Shown in pieces: positions 21,909-29,268 of a DNA stretch of 64,000 nt. This DNA comes from Halostreptopolyspora alba (GTDB taxonomy: Bacteria; Actinomycetota; Actinomycetes; Streptosporangiales; Streptosporangiaceae), in NCBI GenBank assembly GCA_003725585.1, contig RJMB01000002.1:124001-188000 (forward strand). The letters are read 5' to 3'. The position numbers and the translations under genes are program-made. Under the pieces are notes generated by a model. The model did not search any database and was not told the DNA's origin. It saw nothing but the letters and a program-made list of their open reading frames with translations. How positions within the stretch are numbered: position 1 is the stretch's first letter; each line of letters begins with the position of its first letter.

Positions 21909-23267
21909 GTGGAACGTCGCATTTTTGGTCTGGAGAACGAGTACGGCGTGACCTGCACGTTCCGGGGTCAGCGGCGGCTGTCGCCCGATGAGGTGGCGCG
22001 TTACCTGTTCCGACGGGTGGTCTCTTGGGGGAGGAGCAGCAACGTCTTCCTCCGCAACGGGGCGCGGCTCTACCTCGACGTTGGCAGCCACCCGGAGTAC
22101 GCCACCCCCGAGTGTGACAACCTGGCCGACCTGATCGCCCACGACAAGGCGGGCGAACGGATCCTCGAAGGGCTGCAGGTCGACGCCGAGCAACGGTTGC
22201 ACGAGGAGGGCATCGCCGGAGAGATCTACCTGTTCAAGAACAACACCGACTCCGCGGGCAACTCCTACGGATGCCACGAGAACTACCTGGTCGGGCGGCA
22301 CGGCGAGTTCGGCCGGCTGGCCGATGTCCTCATCCCGTTCCTGGTGACCCGCCAGATCATCTGCGGCGCCGGCAAGGTGCTGCAAACCCCGCGTGGCGCG
22401 CTGTTCTGCGTGAGCCAGCGCGCCGAGCACATCTGGGAGGGCGTGTCCTCGGCGACCACGCGTTCGAGGCCCATCATCAACACCCGCGACGAGCCGCACG
22501 CCGACGCCGAGCGGTTCCGGCGGCTGCACGTGATCGTGGGCGACTCCAACATGAGCGAGATGACCACGCTGCTCAAGCTGGCCTCCACCGACCTCGTGCT
22601 GCGGATGATCGAGACGGGGGTCGTCATGCGCGACTACACCCTGGAGAACCCCATCCGGGCGATCCGCGAGGTCAGCCACGACATGACCGGCCGGCGCAAG
22701 GTGCGCCTGGCCAACGGGCGCGAGGCCAGTGCCCTGGAGATCCAGCGGGAGTACCTGGAGAAGGTGCGGACCTACGTCGACCGGCACGGCACCGACGCCA
22801 CCGGAAAACGGATCCTGGAGCTGTGGGAGCGCACGCTCGAGGCGGTGGAGACCCAGAACCTGAGTCTGGTGCAGCACGAGGTCGACTGGGCCGCGAAGTA
22901 CCTGCTGCTGGAACGGTACCGGGAGAAGCACGGGCTGTCGCTGTCGTCGCCGCGTGTCGCCCAGCTCGACCTGGCCTACCACGACATCCACCGCGACCGT
23001 GGGCTGTTCTACATGATGCAGGACCGGGGCCAGATGGAGCGTGTGGTGAACGACCTGAAGATCTTCGAGGCCAAGTCGGTGCCGCCGCAGACCACGCGCG
23101 CGCGGCTGCGGGGCGAGTTCATCCGTCGGGCACAGGAGCAGCGCAGGGACTTCACGGTCGACTGGGTGCACCTGAAGCTCAACGACCAGGCGCAGCGGAC
23201 CGTGCTGTGCAAGGATCCGTTCAAGTCGGTCGACGAGCGCGTCGAGAAGCTCATAGCCGGCATCTAA
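21909..23267 (+). CDS. pafA: Pup-protein ligase PafA
   Basis: A 452-residue ligase. [12 protein letters not shown] opens the glutamine-synthetase-like fold and [15 protein letters not shown] holds D57, corresponding to the catalytic aspartate of the family. It uses ATP to form Pup gamma-glutamyl phosphate and attaches Pup to substrate lysines. It is a paralogue of dop without the Dop loop. The 164-bp gap after prcA has a TAGGGT at 21838-21843 that may be its own -10 element. The ribosome binding site before GTG 21909 is weak. Confidence 0.96.
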   Translation: MERRIFGLENEYGVTCTFRGQRRLSPDEVARYLFRRVVSWGRSSNVFLRNGARLYLDVGSHPEYATPECDNLADLIAHDKAGERILEGLQVDAEQRLHEEGIAGEIYLFKNNTDSAGNSYGCHENYLVGRHGEFGRLADVLIPFLVTRQIICGAGKVLQTPRGALFCVSQRAEHIWEGVSSATTRSRPIINTRDEPHADAERFRRLHVIVGDSNMSEMTTLLKLASTDLVLRMIETGVVMRDYTLENPIRAIREVSHDMTGRRKVRLANGREASALEIQREYLEKVRTYVDRHGTDATGKRILELWERTLEAVETQNLSLVQHEVDWAAKYLLLERYREKHGLSLSSPRVAQLDLAYHDIHRDRGLFYMMQDRGQMERVVNDLKIFEAKSVPPQTTRARLRGEFIRRAQEQRRDFTVDWVHLKLNDQAQRTVLCKDPFKSVDERVEKLIAGI

Positions 23268-23368
23268 GCCCGAACCGTCCGCTTAGCCGGCTCTCACCCA
23301 GCTTACGGCAGTCTGGCCGTTTCGATAGTGTGTCGGGAACCCGAGCCGGATTATTGAGGAATTGACGT

Positions 23369-24436
23369 ATGCGACGACGAGCAGCCGCCCTCGCGGTGCC
23401 GTTCTGCGCCGTGCTACTCGCGGTGTCGAGTTGCGGTTCCATCCCTGAGGACTGGAAGACCCCGGCTTTCCTGCAGAGTGACGAGGAGGAGCTCGACGAG
23501 CGGCTGCCCACCGTCACCGGCGAGGTCGGCGAGGAACCCGAACTCGAGTTCCCCGACATCGCCCCACCCGAGGAGCAGATCTCGGGGGTCATCCACGAGA
23601 ACGACGAGGGCGAGGGCGAGCTCATCCGCGCCGACGACATGCTCCTGGCCCACATCGTCGACTACCAGTGGACGGCCAAGGGCGAGTACGAGAAGACCCA
23701 GTCCACCTACGAGGCGGGGGCGCCGGTGGTCCTCCAGCTGGAGCAAATGGGCGAGGAGCTCACCTCCGACCTTGTCGACCAGCGTGTCGGCAGCCGTGTC
23801 GAGTACGTGTTCCCGCCACAGGACCCGGAGGAGGCCGCGGCCATGGGGCAGCCCGAACCGGAGCCCGGGGCGTCGGTGTCGGTCGTCGACGTCAAGGACC
23901 GGTTCGGCAAGGGCGAGACCGTCTCCGGCGAGCAGACCACCGACGGCGGCGACGGCCTTCCCACGGCCAAGGACGAGGGGTCCGACGAACCCGAGATCTC
24001 GGTGCCCGAGGGGGACCCCCCGGAGGATCTCGAGTCGGTCCAGCTGATTGAGGGGGACGGACCCGAGGTCGAGGCCGAGCAGCAGCTCATCGTGCAGTAC
24101 ACCGGTGTCACCTGGGACGAGGGCGAGGTGTTCGACTCCACGTGGAGCCGCGACGGCGCCCCGGCGACCTTCGCGATCGGCGCCGGCCAGGTCATCGAGG
24201 GCTGGGACGAGGGCCTGGTGGGCGAGAACGTCGGCAGCCGGGTGATGCTCGCGGTCCCCGAGGACATGGCCTACGGCGGTGAGGACGCCCAGCAGAGCGG
24301 CCAGGACAACCCAGAGGGAGCGCTGGTGTTCGTCGTGGACATCCTCGGCGCCGTCGACGTCGCCACGCCCGAGGAGCAGGCCAGCGAAGACGGGGAAGAC
24401 GAGGACGACGGCGGTGACTCCGGGGGCGAGGAGTAA
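23369..24436 (+). CDS. Lipoprotein with two FKBP-type peptidyl-prolyl isomerase-like domains
   Basis: A 355-residue secreted lipoprotein: signal peptide residues 1-21 with VSSC lipobox (C22). Residues about 95-175 form a degenerate FKBP-like domain and about 230-333 a better conserved one (QQLIVQYTGVTWDEGEVFDSTW, AIGAGQVIEGWDEGLVGENVGSRVMLAVPEDMAYG). The linker and C-terminus are highly acidic. It should assist folding outside the membrane. A palindrome TCGGGAACCCGA sits about 30 bp upstream, and TAGTGT at 23326-23331 is a possible -10. FKBP between pafA and pafBC is a common actinobacterial order. Confidence 0.9.
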   Translation: MRRRAAALAVPFCAVLLAVSSCGSIPEDWKTPAFLQSDEEELDERLPTVTGEVGEEPELEFPDIAPPEEQISGVIHENDEGEGELIRADDMLLAHIVDYQWTAKGEYEKTQSTYEAGAPVVLQLEQMGEELTSDLVDQRVGSRVEYVFPPQDPEEAAAMGQPEPEPGASVSVVDVKDRFGKGETVSGEQTTDGGDGLPTAKDEGSDEPEISVPEGDPPEDLESVQLIEGDGPEVEAEQQLIVQYTGVTWDEGEVFDSTWSRDGAPATFAIGAGQVIEGWDEGLVGENVGSRVMLAVPEDMAYGGEDAQQSGQDNPEGALVFVVDILGAVDVATPEEQASEDGEDEDDGGDSGGEE

Positions 24437-24447
24437 CGCTCGCCCAC

Positions 24448-24491
24448 CTCATCGGCGGCGGGACCGGGGCCACCGGCCCGCCGTCGATGAG
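24448..24491 (+). terminator. Long hairpin terminator after the FKBP gene
   Basis: Arms of about 19-20 bp (24448-24467 and 24473-24491), each built on CTCATCG and CGGCGGG, pair with one wobble and one bulge around a 5-nt loop. It separates the FKBP gene from pafBC. Confidence 0.75.
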
Positions 24492-24615
24492 GGAGGTCGG
24501 GGCCGTGCCCGCGATCGTGGGGACCGGTGGCGTTGGCCGTACCGGGGCCCGGTCGCGGGCGCGATAACGTCGTGGCTGTAGGTCATCGGGGGCGACGCGA
24601 GGGGACGGGCCGGCG

Positions 24616-26676
24616 ATGTCACAACGGAAGACCGAACGGCAGCTCAACCTGGTCATCTGCCTGCTCGCGACCCGGAGGTTCCTCACCGCCCGGGAGATCC
24701 GCGCGACCGTCGCCGGTTACGCCGACGCCGAGACCGATGCCGCGTTCAAGCGGATGTTCGAGCGGGACAAGCGGGAGCTGCGCGAGAGCGGGATCCCGCT
24801 CGAGACGGGCAGCGTCGATGTCTGGAGCGAGGAGGAGGGCTACCGGATATCGCGGAGTGACTACGAGCTGCCCCCCATTGAGCTGCTTCCCGACGAGGCG
24901 GCCGTACTCGGGCTCGCGGCGCGGGCGTGGCGGTACGCGGCCCTGGGGGACGCGGCGGCCAGCGCGGTGCTCAAGCTCAGGGGGGCCGGCGTTCCCGTCG
25001 ACTCCGACGCGGCACCCGGTGTCACCCCCGTTCTCAGCACCGACGAACCGGCGTTCCTACCGATCTGGCAGGCGGTTCGGGACCGCCGCCCGGTGCGTTT
25101 CGACTACCGCAAGCCCGGCGCGGAGGTGGCGCCCCGCCACCTCGAACCGTGGGGGGTGGTCAACGTGTGCGGCCGGTGGTACGTAGCCGGCTACGACCGC
25201 GACCGCCGGGCCCAACGGGTGTTTAGGCTGAGCCGGATCGCCGGTGAGGTCACCGTGGTGCGCTCCGAGCGGCCCGTCGAGGTGCCCGACGGGGTCGACA
25301 TCCGCTCGGTGGTGCGCGCGCAGGGCACGGAGGCCGAACGGGTGGCCCGGCTCCGGGTGCGCGCGAACACCGGGCACGCGCTCCGGCGCGCCGCGTTGCG
25401 GATCGTGCCCGGCGACGGGTCGCCCGAGTCCGGCCGCTGGGACCGGGTGGACTACCCTTTCACCGACGTCGCGGCCCTCGTGTCCGCCGTGGCGGGTTAC
25501 GGTGACCGTGTCGTGGTGGAGGAGCCCGCCGAGGCGCGTGAGGCCACGGGGCGCCACCTGCGGGAGGTGGCCGCACGCGATCCCGCCCCCGGCGAGCACG
25601 TCGCCGTCGCGACGAACACGGAGCCCGTGGCCACCGGACGCGGCGGGGCCTCCTCGGCGCAGCTGCGCCGGTTGCTCATGCTGGTGCCGTACGCGCTGAG
25701 CCACGACGTCCGGGTACCGGAGGTGGCCGCGCACTTCGGGTTGAGCGAGAAGCAGGTACTGAAGGACCTGAGCCTGCTGTGGATGTGCGGCCTGCCCGGC
25801 TACACCCCGGGGGACCTGATCGACGTGGACCTCGACGCCGCCCGCTCCACCGGCGAGATCATCATCGACAACGCCGACACCCTGGCCCAGCCGTTGCGGC
25901 TGACCGCGGACGAGGCCGCGAGTCTGGTCGTGGGCGTGGGATTGCTGGGCGAACTGCCGGGCATGGCCGGCAGCGACGCGTTGAAGCGTGCCGGAGAGAA
26001 GCTGCGTGGCGCCGCTGAGCAGGGCAGGAACGCCAGCGAACAGGCCGGGGTCCTCGATCGGCTGGCCAGCGCGGTCGAGGTCCGTCTCGACCTCAGTGAC
26101 GAGGTCCGCGAACTGCAGAGGCGCTGCGACGAGGCGCTGCGGGGCGGGCAGCAGGTACACCTGCGTTACCTCTCGGGCTACTCCGACGAGGTGACCGAGC
26201 GCGATGTGGACCCGATGACCCTGGTCGTGCAGGACGGGCACGCCTTCCTCGAGGGCTGGTGCCGGCTGCGGGAGGACGTGCGGCTGTTCCGGCTCGACCG
26301 GGTACTGGATATGACGGTGCTTCCGGTTCAGGCGGAGGTGCCGTCCCGGGCGCGCCATCGCGACCTGCGCGACGGCGTGCTACAGACCTCCGAGACGGAC
26401 ACCCTGGTCACGCTGGAACTCGAACCGCGGGCGCGCTGGGTGACGGAGGAGTACGTGTGCACCGGCGTCGAGGAGCTGACGGACGGCCGGGTTCGGGCGA
26501 CACTGCGCACCCCTGCCCCCGGGTGGGTGCGCCGGTTCGCGCTGCGGCTGGGGCCGGACGCGCGGGTCGTCGCGCCGGCGGAGCTCGCCGCGCGGGTACG
26601 TGAGGACGCCCGCAGCGCCCTGGACGGCTATTCTCCCGACACGAGTGATGGCGCGCCGGCGGCCGGGAGCGGGTAG
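24616..26676 (+). CDS. pafBC: Fused PafB-PafC WYL-domain transcriptional activator (PafBC)
   Basis: A 686-residue protein made of two similar halves. Half one: winged helix (1-70) and WYL domain (about 150-220, PIWQAVRDRRPVRFDYRKPG). Half two: winged helix (about 352-400, VPEVAAHFGLSEKQVLKDLSLLW) and WYL domain (about 505-575, DEALRGGQQVHLRYLSGYSDE), each followed by a WCX-like region. In mycobacteria PafB and PafC are separate and form a heterodimer activating the LexA-independent DNA-damage regulon; the natural fusion is known from some other actinobacteria. It keeps its place downstream of pafA. ATG 24616 is the first start and begins with the conserved QRKTERQLNLVICLL. Confidence 0.94.
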   Translation: MSQRKTERQLNLVICLLATRRFLTAREIRATVAGYADAETDAAFKRMFERDKRELRESGIPLETGSVDVWSEEEGYRISRSDYELPPIELLPDEAAVLGLAARAWRYAALGDAAASAVLKLRGAGVPVDSDAAPGVTPVLSTDEPAFLPIWQAVRDRRPVRFDYRKPGAEVAPRHLEPWGVVNVCGRWYVAGYDRDRRAQRVFRLSRIAGEVTVVRSERPVEVPDGVDIRSVVRAQGTEAERVARLRVRANTGHALRRAALRIVPGDGSPESGRWDRVDYPFTDVAALVSAVAGYGDRVVVEEPAEAREATGRHLREVAARDPAPGEHVAVATNTEPVATGRGGASSAQLRRLLMLVPYALSHDVRVPEVAAHFGLSEKQVLKDLSLLWMCGLPGYTPGDLIDVDLDAARSTGEIIIDNADTLAQPLRLTADEAASLVVGVGLLGELPGMAGSDALKRAGEKLRGAAEQGRNASEQAGVLDRLASAVEVRLDLSDEVRELQRRCDEALRGGQQVHLRYLSGYSDEVTERDVDPMTLVVQDGHAFLEGWCRLREDVRLFRLDRVLDMTVLPVQAEVPSRARHRDLRDGVLQTSETDTLVTLELEPRARWVTEEYVCTGVEELTDGRVRATLRTPAPGWVRRFALRLGPDARVVAPAELAARVREDARSALDGYSPDTSDGAPAAGSG

Positions 26677-26749
26677 CGCCGTTTCGGGTGTGGCGCGGGC
26701 GACGGGCCGGGTTAACGCCGGGGCCAGCCGAGATTAACGCGTCCCGGGA

Positions 26750-26755
26750 TAGGCT
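26750..26755 (+). promoter_or_regulatory. Leaderless-type -10 element
   Basis: TAGGCT at 26750-26755 is followed by 6 nt and then GTG 26762, the same spacing as at dop and the XRE gene. This helps to fix the start of the small membrane protein. Confidence 0.5.
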
Positions 26756-26761
26756 GGCCCC

Positions 26762-26950
26762 GTGTTCGCGATCATCGTTCTCGTTTCCCTGACCCTCGTG
26801 GGCCTGCTCGCGGTGGGTTTCCTCGCCTACCGGCTGCTGGCGCAGCTACGTCGGTTGCAGGAGGAGATCGCGCGGGTCCGCGAGGACTTGGAGCCGCGTT
26901 ACCAGGAGGTGCGCGCGCGGGCCGAGCGTGCCCGCGTCGACACCCGATGA
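26762..26950 (+). CDS. Small single-pass membrane protein with coiled-coil tail
   Basis: A 62-residue protein. Residues 2-26 are a hydrophobic segment (FAIIVLVSLTLVGLLAVGFLAYRLL), followed by an amphipathic, charged helix (LRRLQEEIARVREDLEPRYQEVRARAE) likely to be a coiled coil in the cytoplasm. I do not recognise the family. It is placed between pafBC and tatA together with another tiny membrane protein. Confidence 0.65.
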   Translation: MFAIIVLVSLTLVGLLAVGFLAYRLLAQLRRLQEEIARVREDLEPRYQEVRARAERARVDTR

Positions 26951-26993
26951 CCCGCCGCGGGAACGACGCTCGCCTACAGCTCGGGAGGTGGCC

Positions 26994-27161
26994 GTGGACG
27001 CCGGTTCGATCCTGGTTCCGTTCGTCGTGGCGCTGCTGTGGTTCGGCCCGATCCTGGCCAGCGGCGCCCTCGTCTTCTACCTGCTGGCGCGGGTACGCCG
27101 CATCCGGGACCAACTCGCCGGGATCAGGGCGGGACTCGGCCCACACCAGAGTGAGCCGTGA
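26994..27161 (+). CDS. Small membrane protein
   Basis: A 55-residue protein from GTG 26994, chosen because GGGAGG at 26983-26988 precedes it by 5 nt. A single hydrophobic segment (ILVPFVVALLWFGPILASGALVFYLL, about residues 6-31) is followed by a basic helix (ARVRRIRDQLAGIRAGLG). The layout resembles the preceding gene (one transmembrane helix plus a charged tail), so the two may interact or share descent. Function unknown. Confidence 0.6.
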   Translation: MDAGSILVPFVVALLWFGPILASGALVFYLLARVRRIRDQLAGIRAGLGPHQSEP

Positions 27162-27263
27162 CCTTCGTGCCGAGTACGCTGGACAGTGGGCCCCGATAGC
27201 TCGTTACCAGCCGGGACCGTATGATCATAGGCGCGGGGTGGCGTCGTGGAAAGAGGTTGAGAC

Positions 27264-27590
27264 ATGGGCATGGATTTCCGTACGCTGCTCATTCTGCTTC
27301 TCATCGCGGTGGTGTTGTTCGGGGCCAAGAAGCTCCCGGACCTCGCTCGCTCGATCGGTCGCAGCGCCCGGATCCTCAAATCCGAGACCAAGGGATTCCG
27401 GGAGGACGAGGAGGACAGCTCCACCGAATCCGCCAGCGAGAGCGGCTCCTCGCGGGGCGCGCAGGCACAGCCCTACGACCGCGACGCCCCCGCGTCGCAA
27501 TCCCAGCAGCCGGGCTACGCCGAGCTTCCCCCGAGCCAGTACGTCGTTGACGAGAACGGTCAGCCGGTGCCCCGGCAGCACGGAAGCTAG
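27264..27590 (+). CDS. tatA: Twin-arginine translocase subunit TatA
   Basis: A 108-residue protein. One transmembrane helix (about residues 6-20) leads through [23 protein letters not shown], the amphipathic helix that lines the Tat pore, into a long hydrophilic tail rich in Ser, Glu and Gln. With tatC 108 bp downstream it forms the minimal Tat export system; tatB is elsewhere. TATGAT at 27220-27225 is a likely -10 element. Confidence 0.95.
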   Translation: MGMDFRTLLILLLIAVVLFGAKKLPDLARSIGRSARILKSETKGFREDEEDSSTESASESGSSRGAQAQPYDRDAPASQSQQPGYAELPPSQYVVDENGQPVPRQHGS

Positions 27591-27698
27591 CCGGGGCGCG
27601 CTTCCCGGTCTCGGGTGCGGCCGCCGCGTGGCGGTGTGCCGGTAACGTGGGGGCTGTCAACCGGTGTGGTCAAGGGTTCGAGGAGCGTAGGCGGGCGG

Positions 27699-28571
27699 AT
27701 GCGGACGCGGCGACTGCGGGAGAGAGACCCGGAAGCGCGCATGCCGCTCGTGGAGCACCTGCGCGAGCTCCGCAACCGGATGGTCAAGGCGCTGATCTTC
27801 GTGGCCGCCGGCGTCGGGCTGGGGTTCTACTTCTTCGACCCGGTCTGGGAGGTACTGAAACAGCCCTACTGCGGGCTGCCGCAGTCCGGCGAGGTCACCG
27901 GCGACGCCGACGCTTGCAGCCTGATCTACACGGGCATCTTCGAGGCGTTCTTCCTGAGGTTCAAGGTCGCGCTGATCGTCGGCATCCTGGTCTCGTGCCC
28001 GTTCTGGCTCACCCAGCTCTGGCTGTTCGTCGCGCCCGCGCTGCGTGGCAAGGAGAAGCGCTACACGTGGTTCTTCATCGGCGCGGCCGTACCCCTGTTC
28101 CTCACGGGCTCGGCGCTGGCCTACTTCATCACCCAGCAGGCGATGGAGATCCTTTTCGCGTTCGCCGCCGAAGGCGAGATCGCGATGATCACCATCACCA
28201 ACTACCTCAACTACATGATCACCATGGTCCTGGTGTTCGGGATCGCCTTCGTGGTGCCGCTGATCGTGGTGCTGTTGAACCTCTTGGGAGTGCTCAGCCA
28301 CGCCGCGATCGCGAAGTGGCGCCGCCTGATCATCTTTCTCGCCTTCGTCGCCTCCGCGATGGCCACCCCCGCCGAGCCGTTCTCCATGCTGGCCCTGGCG
28401 ATCCCGGTCATCATGCTCTTCGAGTTGTCCGAGCTGTTCTGCTACCTCAACGACCGCCGCAAGAGCAGGCACGACCCCACGGTCGGCCTCTCCGACGACG
28501 AGATCTCCGAACTCGACGAGGAGCCCTCCCCGATCGACGAGGAGACCTCACGGGAGACACCGAACCGCTAG
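27699..28571 (+). CDS. tatC: Twin-arginine translocase subunit TatC
   Basis: A 290-residue protein with six membrane segments. MPLVEHLRELRNRMVKALIF is the conserved cytosolic N-terminus that recognises the twin-arginine signal peptide, and FIGAAVPLFLTGSALAYF and LIIFLAFVASAMATPAEPFSML are family blocks. The C-terminal 40 residues are acidic. ATG 27699 is preferred; an upstream in-frame start (27615) adds an unconserved stretch that overlaps the likely ribosome binding region (GAGGAG 27680-27685). Confidence 0.95.
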   Translation: MRTRRLRERDPEARMPLVEHLRELRNRMVKALIFVAAGVGLGFYFFDPVWEVLKQPYCGLPQSGEVTGDADACSLIYTGIFEAFFLRFKVALIVGILVSCPFWLTQLWLFVAPALRGKEKRYTWFFIGAAVPLFLTGSALAYFITQQAMEILFAFAAEGEIAMITITNYLNYMITMVLVFGIAFVVPLIVVLLNLLGVLSHAAIAKWRRLIIFLAFVASAMATPAEPFSMLALAIPVIMLFELSELFCYLNDRRKSRHDPTVGLSDDEISELDEEPSPIDEETSRETPNR

Positions 28572-28638
28572 GGTCGTCCGTGTGGGCGCGACCACGGCGA
28601 CGAGGGCCGGGCGCGAGACGATCGAAGGAGGAACAGCG

Positions 28639-29013
28639 ATGAGCGAGCAGGCCGACACCGGCGCCGGCCGCGAGTTGCCCCCCGAGGCCCAGGGCAACGA
28701 GAAGTGGCACGACACCACTAACGCCGTCTGGAAGCGGTCCTCACTGTCGAGCGAGGACTCCGACGCCATCGTCGAGGTCGCCAAGTTCGACGACGGCTTC
28801 CGCGCGGTACGCGACGGCAAGCACCCCGAGAAGGGCATCCTCTTCTTCACGCCGGCCGAGTGGGAGGCGTTCGTTTTGGGCGCCAAGGACGGCGAGTTCG
28901 ACATCCCCGAGGAGTACCTCACGCCCGAGGAGGCGGCCATCCAGCGCGGCGAGGTGCCCGCCAAGGCGGTACCGTCCCCGCACAACACCCGGGAGTCGGG
29001 CGAGACCGGGTAA
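28639..29013 (+). CDS. DUF397 domain protein (orphan)
   Basis: A 124-residue protein. The core (about residues 28-92) reads VWKRSSLSSEDSDAIVEVAKFDDGFRAVRDGKHPEKGILFFTPAEWEAFV, the DUF397 pattern of W-x-KSS...V-A...VRDSK...L-F-x3-EW-x-FV. Such small proteins usually sit next to an XRE regulator that they are thought to antagonise or bind; no such gene is adjacent here. AAGGAGG (28625-28631) places the start at ATG 28639. It follows tatC by 67 bp. Confidence 0.85.
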   Translation: MSEQADTGAGRELPPEAQGNEKWHDTTNAVWKRSSLSSEDSDAIVEVAKFDDGFRAVRDGKHPEKGILFFTPAEWEAFVLGAKDGEFDIPEEYLTPEEAAIQRGEVPAKAVPSPHNTRESGETG

Positions 29014-29254
29014 CGACGGCGCCGCTGCCCGCCCCCACGCTGCCGCGGCTTCTCCCCTAATCCACGCGGTACGTCCCGACCTCGCCACCGTCACCGTGCC
29101 GCGCGGCCGCGGCGTCACCACCGCCACCACCGGGACGGGCGCCTCGCCGGTCGGGGCTACGCCGACGGGAACGCGTCGCCGGAGCCCCCGGACACGTGAG
29201 GTGGTTCCGAGTTCGGTGCGGATGTTGACGGCGGCCGCACCGCCGCGAACCTCC

Positions 29255-29260
29255 TAGGCT
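29255..29260 (+). promoter_or_regulatory. Candidate -10 element of the helicase gene
   Basis: TAGGCT at 29255-29260 precedes ATG 29269 by 8 nt, so the message would be leaderless or nearly so. There is a TTGACG at 29225-29230, but the 24-bp spacer is too long for a standard pair. Confidence 0.4.
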
Positions 29261-29268
29261 TGGACGAT

